Part shown: positions 19,170-29,817 of the stretch, one piece after another
Layout of the letters: every line of letters begins with the position of its first letter
How positions within the stretch are numbered: the stretch's first letter is position 1
Assembly (NCBI RefSeq): GCF_003965815.1
Contig: NZ_RXOE01000001.1
Span: 372,001-436,000, forward strand
Length of the DNA stretch: 64,000 nt
Source: Variovorax gossypii
GTDB taxonomy: Bacteria; Pseudomonadota; Gammaproteobacteria; Burkholderiales; Burkholderiaceae_C
Reading direction: 5' to 3'
Position numbers and translations under genes: made by a program
Notes under the pieces: model-generated
Told to the model about the DNA's origin: nothing
Seen by the model: only the letters and a program-made list of their open reading frames with translations
Databases searched by the model: none

Positions 19170-19955
19170 TTACTCGACCTTGGCCTTCGCGCGCAGGTCT
19201 TCCTGGTACTTCTGCAGGCGCTGCTGCTGCAGCTGCTGCGTGATCTGCGGCTTCACTTCTTCCAGCTTCGGCAGTTGAGCCTGGCGGATGTCGTCGACGC
19301 GGATGATGTGCCAGCCGAACTGGCTCTTCACCGGAGCGGGGGTGGTCTCGCCCTTCTTGAGCTTGATCATGGCTTCCGAGAACTCGGGCACGAAGCTCGC
19401 GGGGTTGGCCCAGTCGAGGTCGCCGCCGTTGGCGCCCGAACCCGGGTCCTTGCTCTGCTTCTTGGCGATGTCCTCGAACTTGGCGCCCTTCTTCAGGTCG
19501 GCCATGATCTTCTTGGCCTGGTCTTCGGTTTCGACCAGGATGTGGCGGGCCTTGTATTCCTTGCCACCGTTGGCCGCGACGAACTTGTCGTACTCGGCCT
19601 TCACGTCGGCGTCCGCGACCGGGTTGGTCTTGCGGTAGTTCTCGAACAGCGCGCGGATCAGGATGGCCTGGCGGGCGAGCTCGAGCTGGTTCTTGTAGTC
19701 GTCGGTGGCGTCCAGGCCCTGCTTCTGGGCTTCCTGCATGAACACTTCGCGCGCCACGATTTCCTCGCGCAGCTGGCCTTGCATTTCAGGCGTCACCGGA
19801 CGGCCCGCGGCAGCCAGTTGCTGGGCCAGAACGTCCATGCGGGCCTTGGGCACCGGCTTGCCGTTCACGATGGCTGCGTTCTGCGCCAGGGCCGCCATGG
19901 GGATGGCACCGAGCAGCGCTGCGGCCGCGACGGCCTGCAAGATTTGTTTTTTCAT
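19170..19955 (-). CDS. Periplasmic parvulin-type peptidyl-prolyl isomerase
   Basis: Protein-folding factor of the PpiC/PrsA group, acting in the periplasm. The 261-residue precursor has a signal peptide (cleavage after AALA, before QNAAIV), a helical SurA_N-like region, and one parvulin domain at ~130-225 (KARHILVETEDQAKKI, GGDLDWANPASFVPEFSEA, PVKSQFGWHIIRVDD). A charged helical tail follows (QITQQLQQQRLQKYQEDL). There is no lipobox, so it is soluble rather than anchored like PrsA. It is the last of five minus-strand genes; a 121-base gap to bolA leaves room for its own promoter. Confidence 0.92.
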   Translation of the reverse strand: MKKQILQAVAAAALLGAIPMAALAQNAAIVNGKPVPKARMDVLAQQLAAAGRPVTPEMQGQLREEIVAREVFMQEAQKQGLDATDDYKNQLELARQAILIRALFENYRKTNPVADADVKAEYDKFVAANGGKEYKARHILVETEDQAKKIMADLKKGAKFEDIAKKQSKDPGSGANGGDLDWANPASFVPEFSEAMIKLKKGETTPAPVKSQFGWHIIRVDDIRQAQLPKLEEVKPQITQQLQQQRLQKYQEDLRAKAKVE

Positions 19956-20085
19956 GGAATGAATGGTCGAGCTGGGAAGTGAATGCGCGTGTAGGAGTTG
20001 CGCGGTAATGAAAGCAGGGGATTGGGGAAGAAGGGGCAACGGCCGACGCGGGCGTGGCGTGCGAGCAATGCGTTGGACGACTGAC

Positions 20086-20364
20086 TCAGAGCACCTCGAT
20101 GGCGATGGCGTGCAGACCCTGTGCGATGAAAACGTGGAGGGCATCATACACAAGCCGATGCCGCGCCACGCGGGGCTTGCCCTCGAACAGCGGGGAGGCG
20201 ATGCGCACGCGGAAATGGGTGCCGCGGCCTTCCGCGTTGGCGCCCGCATGGCCTGCGTGGGCCGCGCTTTCGTCGATGACTTCGAGCGCCGTCGGCGCGA
20301 GCGCCTTGCGCAGCGCGGCCTCCAGGGCTGCCGTGGTGGGGAGTTGTGCGGTGTCCGTGGTCAT
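20086..20364 (-). CDS. bolA: BolA family protein
   Basis: A 92-residue BolA-fold protein. The family cooperates with monothiol glutaredoxins in iron-sulfur cluster handling and, in some members, binds DNA and alters cell shape. The class signature is visible: the [21 protein letters not shown] block with the conserved loop, followed by LVYDAL and the end HAIAIEVL. The ATG at 20364 overlaps the yciB stop by 4 bases, so the two are translationally linked, a common pairing in betaproteobacteria. Confidence 0.92.
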   Translation of the reverse strand: MTTDTAQLPTTAALEAALRKALAPTALEVIDESAAHAGHAGANAEGRGTHFRVRIASPLFEGKPRVARHRLVYDALHVFIAQGLHAIAIEVL

Positions 20365-20903
20365 GCGGTCGGCTTGTCCTCGTTCTTCAGGTGCGGCGCG
20401 ATATACAGGCCCTGCGCCACCAGGAAGACGATGGGGAACACGTAGCCCCAGAGCTTGAAGTTGACCCAGGCCTCGGTCGTGAAGTACGCCGCCACGTAGG
20501 CGTTGATGGCGGCCATGAACAGGCAGTAGCCGATCCACGCCACGTTGAGCCTGCCCCAGATGCGGTCGGGCAGCTCGAGCTGCGAACCCAGCAGCATCTT
20601 CAGGAAGTTCTTCTTCAGCGCCCAGAGCGCCACGGCCAGCGCGACCGCCATTGCGCCGTAAAGCACCGTCGGCTTCCACTTGATGAAGCGATCGTCGTGC
20701 AACGCCAGCGTGAGCGTGCCGAACAGCAGGATCAGCACCAGCGTGGCCTTCTGCATGGCCTGCAGCTTGCGCTCGGTGGCGTAGATGACGGCCATCTGCA
20801 CCACCGTGGCGGCCATCAGCACGCCCGTGGCGGTGTAGATGTCGCCCAGCTTGTAGGCAATGAAGAAAAGCAGGATCGGGAAGAAGTCGAGGAGCAGTTT
20901 CAT
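20361..20903 (-). CDS. yciB: Inner-membrane septation protein A
   Basis: A 180-residue integral membrane protein of the YciB/IspZ family, involved in septation and envelope synthesis. It has five to six hydrophobic helices. Family landmarks are the start [31 protein letters not shown], the [11 protein letters not shown] segment, and the end region [14 protein letters not shown]. It lies between msrB (28 bases upstream) and bolA (4-base overlap). Confidence 0.95.
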   Translation of the reverse strand: MKLLLDFFPILLFFIAYKLGDIYTATGVLMAATVVQMAVIYATERKLQAMQKATLVLILLFGTLTLALHDDRFIKWKPTVLYGAMAVALAVALWALKKNFLKMLLGSQLELPDRIWGRLNVAWIGYCLFMAAINAYVAAYFTTEAWVNFKLWGYVFPIVFLVAQGLYIAPHLKNEDKPTA

Positions 20904-20931
20904 TGAGCTCTTGGTTTGCTGGCTGGCTTGC

Positions 20932-21342
20932 TTATTTCTTCTGGAAGTCGAGCGACGCCGAATTCATGCAGTAGCGCAGGCCGGTTTCGGTGGGGCCGTC
21001 GGGGAACACGTGGCCCAAGTGGGCGCCGCAGTTCGCGCAGACGTTCTCGGTGCGCACCATGCCGTGCGAGCGGTCGATGATGTTGCGGATCGCGCCCGGC
21101 ACCGCTTCCTGCGAGAAGCTGGGCCAGCCGCAGCCGGCGTCGAACTTGGTCGCCGACTCGAACAGCTTGGCGCCGCAGCAGATGCAATGGTAGGTGCCGT
21201 CATCCCAGTGCGCCTCGTACTTGCCGGTGAAGGGGCGCTCGGTGGCCGCGTGGCGAGTCACCTCGAAGGCCGCGGGCTCGGCGCCTTTTTCGGCGAGCAG
21301 GGCTTTCCATTCGGCGTCGGTTTTCTGTACGGGAGTGGTCAT
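20932..21342 (-). CDS. msrB: Peptide-methionine (R)-S-oxide reductase
   Basis: Repairs oxidised methionine (R-sulfoxide) in proteins using thioredoxin. The 136-residue protein is a single MsrB domain with two zinc-binding CxxC motifs (CICCGA and [12 protein letters not shown]), the core CGWPSFSQ and the catalytic [11 protein letters not shown] near the C-terminus. No signal peptide, so it is cytoplasmic. Its ATG overlaps the selO stop by 4 bases; co-expression of a redox-repair enzyme with the redox-linked AMPylator SelO fits their roles. Confidence 0.96.
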   Translation of the reverse strand: MTTPVQKTDAEWKALLAEKGAEPAAFEVTRHAATERPFTGKYEAHWDDGTYHCICCGAKLFESATKFDAGCGWPSFSQEAVPGAIRNIIDRSHGMVRTENVCANCGAHLGHVFPDGPTETGLRYCMNSASLDFQKK

Positions 21343-22820
21343 GATGAGCAGCTGATTTCGATCGTGGAAGCCCAGTCGGGCGGGAAGCCGGCGTATGCGT
21401 CGGCACCGGGATGTTCTTCAAATGGGGTCTGGAGCACTGCCAGCAAGGTTGCCACACCCGAGTGGTCCTTTTGCTGACTCGCTTCGATGGCTTGCTGTCC
21501 CAGGTGGTTCCGCAGCACGAACTTCGGGTTGGTGCGGCGCATCAGTTTTGCGGCCAGGGCCCGGTCGGTCGAGGCGTGGCGCTCCGAAAAAGATAGCATC
21601 CAGGCGTCGAAGCCTTCGCGGTCGAGGAACAGGTCGCGCACCGGCTCCACGTTGCCGTCGGCCATGAAGCCGGAGAGCCGGCGCCAGAAGATCGTGTAGT
21701 CGACCTTGCCCGCGGCCAGCAGCTTGAGAACGCCCTCGATCAGCGGCCGGTCGCCTTCGGCCGCCTCGGCCAGCCCCAGCTTGGCGCGCATGCGGCCCTC
21801 GAACTCGTTCGGGAACACCGTCTTGTACGACTCCAGCGCGGCCACCGCGACCTCCTGGTCGCCGATCAGCGGCAGCAGCGCCTGCGCGAGGCAGAACAGG
21901 TTCCAGTAGGCCACGTTGGGCTGCTGGTTGAAGGCGTAGCGCCCGTTGGTGTCGCTGTGGTTGCAGATGTGGCGCGGGTCGAAGCCGTCGAGGAACTGGA
22001 ACGGGCCGTAGTCGATGGTGAGCCCGAGGATGCTCATGTTGTCGGTGTTCATCACGCCGTGGCAGAAGCCCACTGCCTGCCACTGGGCGAGCAGGGCGGC
22101 GGTGCGCTCGCTCACGGCTTCCAGGAATGCCGCGTAGGCGTTGCCGCCGAAGCGCTCCGTGGTATGGCAGGCCGGGTAGTAGCGGTCGATGACGTAGTCG
22201 GCCAGCGCACGAAGCTCGTCTTCGCGCTGGTTGGCTGCGAAGTGCTCGAAATGGCCGAAGCGCACGAAGCTGGGCGCCACGCGGGTGACGACGGCGGCGC
22301 TTTCCACCTCTTCGCGGTAGATGCGCGCGTCGGAGCCGGTCACGCACAGGGCGCGCGTGGTCGGGATGCCCAGGCCGTGCATGGCTTCGCTGCACAGGAA
22401 TTCGCGGATGCTGGAGCGCAGCACTGCACGGCCGTCGCCGCCACGCGAGTAGGGCGTACGCCCCGCGCCCTTCAGCTGCACCTCGAGCCCGCCTTCGGTC
22501 TCGCCGAGCATGATGGCGCGCCCGTCACCGAGCTGGCCGGCCCACACGCCGAACTGGTGGCCGCTGTAGACCGTGGCGAAGGGGCTGGTGCCGGCAATGG
22601 GCAGGCTGCCGGTCAACGCGGCCAGCGTGGCATGCGACGAATGCCAATCGGGCGGCAGGCCCAGATCTCGGGCGACAGCTTCGCTGCGGCCCACCCAGTA
22701 CGGATCGGGCAGCGGCGTCGGCCGCAAGTCGGTGAGAAAGGCCGGTCCCAGGGCGTGGAAACCAGGTTTCCAGCGCAGTCCCAGGTCCGCGACCCCGGTG
22801 TCTTCAGCAAGCAAGCTCAT
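21339..22820 (-). CDS. selO: Protein adenylyltransferase SelO (YdiU)
   Basis: Pseudokinase-fold enzyme that transfers AMP to Ser, Thr or Tyr of proteins and takes part in the oxidative stress response (known for E. coli SelO). The 493-residue protein shows [62 protein letters not shown] (Mg-binding Asn and Asp) and [12 protein letters not shown]. It ends in CSS, where the Cys replaces the selenocysteine of animal SelO. The ATG at 22820 is preferred over a GTG six codons earlier. First gene of the selO-msrB-yciB-bolA-ppiC run. Confidence 0.95.
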   Translation of the reverse strand: MSLLAEDTGVADLGLRWKPGFHALGPAFLTDLRPTPLPDPYWVGRSEAVARDLGLPPDWHSSHATLAALTGSLPIAGTSPFATVYSGHQFGVWAGQLGDGRAIMLGETEGGLEVQLKGAGRTPYSRGGDGRAVLRSSIREFLCSEAMHGLGIPTTRALCVTGSDARIYREEVESAAVVTRVAPSFVRFGHFEHFAANQREDELRALADYVIDRYYPACHTTERFGGNAYAAFLEAVSERTAALLAQWQAVGFCHGVMNTDNMSILGLTIDYGPFQFLDGFDPRHICNHSDTNGRYAFNQQPNVAYWNLFCLAQALLPLIGDQEVAVAALESYKTVFPNEFEGRMRAKLGLAEAAEGDRPLIEGVLKLLAAGKVDYTIFWRRLSGFMADGNVEPVRDLFLDREGFDAWMLSFSERHASTDRALAAKLMRRTNPKFVLRNHLGQQAIEASQQKDHSGVATLLAVLQTPFEEHPGADAYAGFPPDWASTIEISCSS

Positions 22821-22883
22821 GCCCGGATTGTCCGGCACGGCGCGTAACCCCTGGCCGGGCGGGCCATCGGGACCCCGGAGGGG

Positions 22884-23981
22884 TCAGGCCGCGAGGGCGG
22901 CGGGCGCGTCCCAGATGCGCGCCCGGTACTGCGCCGGCGGTACGCCGAACCAGCGCTTGCAGGCACGGAAGAAGTTGCTCGTGTCCACGAAGCCCAGCAT
23001 GTCGGCCACATCGGTCAACGTGTGGCGGTCTTCGGCCAGGTATTGCTTCGCCAGCTCGCGGCGGGTGCGGTCGAGCAGCGACTGGAACGACACCGACTCT
23101 TCCTGCAGCCGCCGCTGCAGCGTGCGCTCGGCCAGTCCGAGGCCCGAGGCGACGTCCTGCCGGCGCGGCTCGCCGTACTGGAGCCGGCGCGCGATCTCGG
23201 CGCACACCAGCGTGCTGGTGGTGGTCTGGCCCAGCAGGTTCAGCTGGTCGTCCAGCAGATGCTCCTGCATCTCGCCGAGCACTTCGTGGAAGGTGGGCAG
23301 CGGCGTCGCCATGTCGGCGGCCGACAGCAGCAGGCGGTTGGCTTCGGCGTTGAATCGCACATCGCAGCCGAATGCCTCGCGATGCAGCCGGTCGTCGGCC
23401 GGCGCGGGGTAGACGAACTCCATGGCCAGCGGCTGCAGGTCGCGGCGCGTGAGCCACTGGCATTGCATGAGCACGGTCAGCAGGGCGTATTCGACGCGCT
23501 GGCGGGGAATGGGCAGGCTGCCACCGGTGTGCCGCATCACCATCCAGCAGCCGCGCGGATCGGGCTGCAGCGAAAAGGCCGTCGCGTCCGAGATCACGGC
23601 CATGTAGCGGGTCAGCCGCACGAGCGCCGATTCGAGGCTGGAGCTGCACGACATCGCATGTCCCACCGTGCCCAGCTTGCTGTGGGTGGAGGCCAGGTCG
23701 CGGTGCAGGCCCAGCGTGGGCCGGCCGGCACGGGCCACTGCAAGCTGCCAGAGCACCGTGATCTCGTCGACCGGGATGCGCGTGTTCTGCCGGTGCAGCG
23801 AATCCGGGTCGAAGCCGGCCTCCCGCAGCAGCGAGGGCACGTCCAGCCCCTCGGCCTCGAACATCGACAGGACGCCTTCGAGCCATGCGGCCGAGCTGGT
23901 GCGCAGCTCCGGCTGCGGCATGCAGCCCGCCCGGCGCTGGGTGCCGCGCTGGCGCAACGGCATGGAGGCTCCTGAAGTCAT
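22884..23981 (-). CDS. AraC family transcriptional regulator with arabinose-binding-like N-domain
   Basis: A 365-residue regulator: an N-terminal PF12625-type ligand domain (~25-225, as in OruR/ArgR-type AraC proteins) and a C-terminal double helix-turn-helix (~260-350; VASGLGLAERTLQRRLQEE and LTDVADMLGFVDTSNFFRACKRW). It is divergent from the two exported hydrolase lipoproteins with 134 bases between, and is the obvious candidate to control them. The ATG at 23981 gives a reasonable leader; an ATG at 23963 is also possible. The ligand is unknown; PF12625 members often sense amino acids or lipid-derived acids. Confidence 0.88.
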   Translation of the reverse strand: MTSGASMPLRQRGTQRRAGCMPQPELRTSSAAWLEGVLSMFEAEGLDVPSLLREAGFDPDSLHRQNTRIPVDEITVLWQLAVARAGRPTLGLHRDLASTHSKLGTVGHAMSCSSSLESALVRLTRYMAVISDATAFSLQPDPRGCWMVMRHTGGSLPIPRQRVEYALLTVLMQCQWLTRRDLQPLAMEFVYPAPADDRLHREAFGCDVRFNAEANRLLLSAADMATPLPTFHEVLGEMQEHLLDDQLNLLGQTTTSTLVCAEIARRLQYGEPRRQDVASGLGLAERTLQRRLQEESVSFQSLLDRTRRELAKQYLAEDRHTLTDVADMLGFVDTSNFFRACKRWFGVPPAQYRARIWDAPAALAA

Positions 23982-24115
23982 TCGTTTGGCTTTGTTGCGA
24001 TAGCGATGAAAACGGTGCCGGTTTCTAGAATTTTTTTGCGTGTTCGGCGGCCCGGAGTATGGGTGCCGCGCGCCAGGCCAGGAATTCCGATTAACCCGGT
24101 GTGGAGACAAAAAAC

Positions 24116-25957
24116 ATGAAGACAGAGACAACCGCGCGCAACCAGGCTGCGGCAGCAGTAAAGAAGACCGCAACGGCCAGGGCCGTGGCCCTGGTGATGG
24201 CCACGGCCGCCCTGGCGGCACTTTCGGCCTGCGGGGGCGGCTCGTCCGGTTCGTCCGGCTTCGCCTTCCTGCCTAGCGCGCCGCCGCCCGCACCGGCTCC
24301 CTCGCCGGCACCGCCCGCCGCCGACGGCCCGATGGTCCGCCAGACCACTGCCGGCAAGGTCGAGGGCGTGGACGACAGCGCCAAGTCGGGCACCTGGTTC
24401 TGGAAAGGGATTCCGTTCGCCAAGCCGCCGGTCGGCGAGCTGCGCTGGCGCGCGCCGGCGACGCCCGAGCCCTGGAGCGGCATCCGCCAGGCCACGAAGT
24501 TCGGCAACGCCTGCCTGCAGATCGGCCGGATCTTCAGCCCCGGCGCCAACAACACCTATGACGAGACCATCGGCACCATGCTGGGCAAACCGAGCGGCAG
24601 CGAGGACTGCCTGTTCGTCAACATCTGGCGCCCGGCCACGGCGGACAAGAACCTGCCGGTGCTGCTCTTCATCCATGGCGGCAGCAACATCTCGGGCTAC
24701 ACGGCCGATCCGCTGTACGACGGCGCGGCACTGGCCAAGGCCGCCAATGCGGTGGTCATCACCGCCAGCTACCGCCTGGGCATCCTGGGCTTCCTGAACG
24801 TGCCGCAGCTGCGCCCGGGCGGCACCGAGGGCGACGACTCGGGCAACTTCGCGCTGCTCGACAACATGGCGGCGCTGCGCTTCATCCGCGACAACGTGGC
24901 CAACTTCGGCGGCGACCCGGGCAACGTCACGCTCTCGGGCGAGTCGGCCGGCGCCACCAACCTGCTGTCGGTGATGACCTCGCCGATGGCCAAGGGCTTG
25001 TTCCACAAGGCCTTCGAGATGAGCGGCGGCATCTCGCTCGCGAGCAACCTGCCGCCGGGCACGCTGCCTTCGCTGTCGCCGGCCTCGGCCTCGCTGGCGC
25101 AAGGCGAGGGCATCCTCGAGAAGCTTCTCGTTGCCGACGGCATCGCCGCCGACGCGACGGCGGCAAAGGCCTATATCGCCGGCCGTACGCCGGCGCAGAT
25201 TGCCGAATACCTGCGCGCGCAGGACGGCGGCAAGATGCTGACCACGGTGGTCGCCGCCGGCCTCGGCTCGGTCGGGCCCATTCCCGACGGCACGGTGATC
25301 CCAACCGACCCCATCGGCGCCATCGCTGCCGACCAGTACGTGAAGGTGCCGATGCTCTCCGGCAACACGCGCGACGAGGGCAAGCTCTTCGCGTCGCTGC
25401 TGGGCACCATCGGCTTTCCGAAGCCGGGCTGGATCGTCACCGACGCCCAGCGCTTCTCGATGATGTTCAACTTCGACCCCGATGCAGCGCCCACGCTCAC
25501 GGTGAACGACATCATCGACCCGTTCTACCTTCCGGTAGACAAGCCCGGCACCGGCTACAACGCGGCCACCGCGCTCATCACGAAGGGCCTGTTCGAGGCC
25601 AACCGCGACAACCTGCTCAACACGATGAAGACGCGCCAGTCGAACGTCTGGCACTACCGCCTCGACTGGGCGCAGGAAGCCTCTCCGTGGAACGACGTGT
25701 ACGGCGCGGCGCACGCCTTCGACCTGCCTTTCGTGTTCGGCAATTTCGGCCCGTCGGTGCTGTCGAACGCGATGCGCGGCAAGGCCAACGAGAAGGGGCG
25801 GCTGGCGCTGTCGAACGCAGTCATGGCCAGCGTGGGCGCCTTCATGCGAACGGGCGACCCGAACACCGCCGAGCTGGGCGCGACCTGGGCGCCGTGGCCT
25901 TCGCAACTGCTGCTCGACGCCACGCCCACGGCCACCAAGATCACCGTGGCGCCCTGA
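24116..25957 (+). CDS. Type B carboxylesterase lipoprotein
   Basis: A 613-residue exported esterase. The long N-terminus ends in a lipobox, LSAC (Cys39), followed by GGGSSGSSG and a Pro/Ala linker to ~75. The carboxylesterase domain has EDCLFVNIWRP, HGGSN (oxyanion hole), DNMAALRFIRDNVANFGGDP and the nucleophile elbow GESAGA (Ser ~277). A likely catalytic His is in GAAHAFDLPFVFGNF. GGAGAC lies 8 bases before the ATG at 24116; an in-frame ATG at 24101 is too early for this. Probably on the outer membrane or in the periplasm, hydrolysing an external ester. The CocE-like gene follows. Confidence 0.88.
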   Translation: MKTETTARNQAAAAVKKTATARAVALVMATAALAALSACGGGSSGSSGFAFLPSAPPPAPAPSPAPPAADGPMVRQTTAGKVEGVDDSAKSGTWFWKGIPFAKPPVGELRWRAPATPEPWSGIRQATKFGNACLQIGRIFSPGANNTYDETIGTMLGKPSGSEDCLFVNIWRPATADKNLPVLLFIHGGSNISGYTADPLYDGAALAKAANAVVITASYRLGILGFLNVPQLRPGGTEGDDSGNFALLDNMAALRFIRDNVANFGGDPGNVTLSGESAGATNLLSVMTSPMAKGLFHKAFEMSGGISLASNLPPGTLPSLSPASASLAQGEGILEKLLVADGIAADATAAKAYIAGRTPAQIAEYLRAQDGGKMLTTVVAAGLGSVGPIPDGTVIPTDPIGAIAADQYVKVPMLSGNTRDEGKLFASLLGTIGFPKPGWIVTDAQRFSMMFNFDPDAAPTLTVNDIIDPFYLPVDKPGTGYNAATALITKGLFEANRDNLLNTMKTRQSNVWHYRLDWAQEASPWNDVYGAAHAFDLPFVFGNFGPSVLSNAMRGKANEKGRLALSNAVMASVGAFMRTGDPNTAELGATWAPWPSQLLLDATPTATKITVAP

Positions 25958-26034
25958 CGCTCGCGTACCGCTTTGCCCCGAAGCGCGCGTGGGCAGCGCA
26001 TGACATCAATCAAAACGATAACGGAGACGGATCA

Positions 26035-27918
26035 ATGAGGACTTTCAGAGATTTCCCACGATGGCGTATTGCCGCGTCGCTGCTTGCCACGGCAGCGGGC
26101 ATCGCCGCGTGCGGCGGCGGCTCGTCGGGCGGCGGCTTCACCTTTTTCCCGCCGGCCGCCGAAACGCCGCCGGCACAGCCGCCGGCCACGCCCGAGACGG
26201 GCGTGGTCCGCAAGTGGGGCTACATCACGCTGCCCGACGGCAACAGGATGCGCTACTCGCTGCTGCTGCCCAACGGCGGCAAGGGCACCTTTCCGCTGCT
26301 GGTCGAGTACGACGGCTACAGCTCGGGCTCGGCCCCGAACATCGGCCAGCTCTGGGTGAACGAGGGCTATGCAGTCATGGGCCTGAACGTGCCGGGCACG
26401 GGTTGCTCCAGCGGCGAAGACCAGGTCTTCGATGCCAGCACCGGCGCGGCTGGCGCCTTCGCCGTCGAATGGGCCGGCAAGCAGCCGTGGTCGAACGGCA
26501 GGATCGGCATGGTCGGCTACTCGTACTCGGGCTACAACCAGCTCTGGGTGGCCGCGCACCGGCCCAAGGGCCTGCTGGCGATCACGCCCAGCAAGAACGT
26601 GACCGATCCGTACCGCGACGTGGGCTACCCGGGCGGCATCAAGAACATCGGCTTTCCCTCGCAGTGGTGGGGCGGCTTCCCGGCCACCTGGAACCGCGCG
26701 GCGGCGCTGGCCGCCAGGCTCGACGGCGACACGGAATGCGCGAAGACCGTGGCCGACAACATCGAGAAGATCAAGCGGCCCGATCTCGACCTGACCAAGT
26801 GGCTCGAGAACCCGTATGCCGACGGCCTCTACGTGAAGCGCAGCGCGTTCTACGAGACCGGCAAGATCGACATTCCCGCGCTGGGCACCCAGTCGTGGCA
26901 GGACGAGCAGATCGGCCCGCGCTCGGGCTACTACGAGGACACCATGTCGCCCGACAGGATGTGGCTCGTCAGCTCCAACGGCGACCACCACACCAACGTC
27001 ACCTCCGACTACATCGACGGCACCCTGAAGCGCTTCCTCGCCCATTTCGTGAAGGGCGAGGACAACGGCTTCGAGAAGGAGCCGCGCGTGCGCCTGCTGC
27101 AGGAGATGCAGCAGACCGACCAGAAGGCGGTGAACGGCGCCGCGAAGCTGAAGCAGACGGCCGTGGCCGAGTTCGACCGCCTGCCGGTCAAGGTCAAGCC
27201 GATGCGCCTGTGGATGCAGCCAGGCGGCGTGCTCGGCGACGCGAAGCCGAGCTCCGGCGCGGCATCGTCCGACTACAGGTATCCGGCAAAGAGCCCGGTG
27301 GTGAACAACCCGGCCGCCGAAGGCTGGCAGGCAGTGGCAGATGCGGAGAAGGACGGCCAGCTAACCTTCACCACCGCAGCCTTGCCCGAGGACCTGAGCT
27401 TTTACGGGGAAGGCTCGGCCGACCTGTACCTGAGCGCCACCGCCGACAACACCGACCTGCAGGTCACGGTGTCCGAAGTGCGGCCCGACGGCAAGGAGAT
27501 GTTCGTGCAACGCGGATGGCTGCGTGCCTCCAAGCGCGCGCTCGACGACAGCCGCTCCACCGAACTGCGTCCCTTCGGCGACTTCACGCAACCGAAGGAG
27601 GCGGCGCTGCTGCCGGGGCAACCCAACCTGGTGCGCATCGAGATCCAAAAGTTCGCCCACGTCTTTCGCGCCGGCTCCAGCATCCGCGTGACGGTGGACT
27701 CGCCCTCGCAGACAGGCTTCTGGCTGTTCGGCAACGACAAGACGCCTTCGACCAACACGCTGTGGCATGAGGCCGCCAATGCTTCGAGCATCGTGCTGGG
27801 CTATGTGCCGTACCCGCATGCAGCCGCTCTGCCGGACTGCGGCAAGACGCTGCGTCAGCCGTGCCGCACCAACGTGGTGACGGTGCCGGCGGGCACCGGT
27901 CCGAGGGCTCCCACTTGA
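26035..27918 (+). CDS. CocE/NonD family hydrolase lipoprotein
   Basis: A 627-residue exported alpha/beta hydrolase of the CocE/X-Pro dipeptidyl-peptidase type. The lipobox IAAC (Cys26) is followed by GGGSSGGG and a Pro-rich linker, closely resembling the N-terminus of the preceding esterase. The hydrolase core has GRIGMVGYSYSGY with nucleophile Ser ~163. The C-terminal jelly-roll (PF08530-like) is visible in LTFTTAALPEDLSFYGEG and FRAGSSIRVTVDSPS. Relatives cleave esters, amides or beta-lactams. GGAGACGG precedes the ATG. It lies 77 bases after the esterase and is probably co-regulated by the AraC gene. Confidence 0.85.
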   Translation: MRTFRDFPRWRIAASLLATAAGIAACGGGSSGGGFTFFPPAAETPPAQPPATPETGVVRKWGYITLPDGNRMRYSLLLPNGGKGTFPLLVEYDGYSSGSAPNIGQLWVNEGYAVMGLNVPGTGCSSGEDQVFDASTGAAGAFAVEWAGKQPWSNGRIGMVGYSYSGYNQLWVAAHRPKGLLAITPSKNVTDPYRDVGYPGGIKNIGFPSQWWGGFPATWNRAAALAARLDGDTECAKTVADNIEKIKRPDLDLTKWLENPYADGLYVKRSAFYETGKIDIPALGTQSWQDEQIGPRSGYYEDTMSPDRMWLVSSNGDHHTNVTSDYIDGTLKRFLAHFVKGEDNGFEKEPRVRLLQEMQQTDQKAVNGAAKLKQTAVAEFDRLPVKVKPMRLWMQPGGVLGDAKPSSGAASSDYRYPAKSPVVNNPAAEGWQAVADAEKDGQLTFTTAALPEDLSFYGEGSADLYLSATADNTDLQVTVSEVRPDGKEMFVQRGWLRASKRALDDSRSTELRPFGDFTQPKEAALLPGQPNLVRIEIQKFAHVFRAGSSIRVTVDSPSQTGFWLFGNDKTPSTNTLWHEAANASSIVLGYVPYPHAAALPDCGKTLRQPCRTNVVTVPAGTGPRAPT

Positions 27919-28032
27919 GCCGCTTCGTTCAATCGTGCAGTGCGGGTTTGTGTCATTGTGGAAGTGGCCGAAGCTTGCGTGAATCCGTTGTCCGCAAGTT
28001 TTCATGAAGTCATTTCACATAGGAGTCCGTAG

Positions 28033-29676
<1,644 letters not shown>

Positions 29677-29702
29677 AACAACGAGCAAAGCCCACCCGCA
29701 CT

Positions 29703-29788
29703 GTCGCGCACGCGATAGGAAAGCCGCCTCGGCGGCTTCCCTTCCGGGCAATCCCTGTGCGGCGAAGAAAAGGGCGCTTGTACGCTGG
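29703..29788 (+). promoter_or_regulatory. Promoter region of the first binding-protein gene (duplicated in front of the second)
   Basis: Three blocks occur here in order: GTCGCGCACGCGATAG (29703), GGGCAATCCCTG (29746) and GCTTGTACGCT (29778, containing the -10-like TACGCT). The same blocks with one to three changes and nearly the same spacing occur before the second gene at 31123, 31167 and 31197. A GC-rich hairpin AAGCCGCC/GGCGGCTT (29721-29738) is present only in this copy. Confidence 0.5.
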
Positions 29789-29817
29789 CAGTCCGCCTTT
29801 CACACTGGAGACTCTTC

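Noticed and set aside
29721..29738. GC-rich hairpin after the acyl-CoA ligase as a terminator
   Set aside because: The loop is only two to four bases and no T-tract follows; it may be structure without termination.
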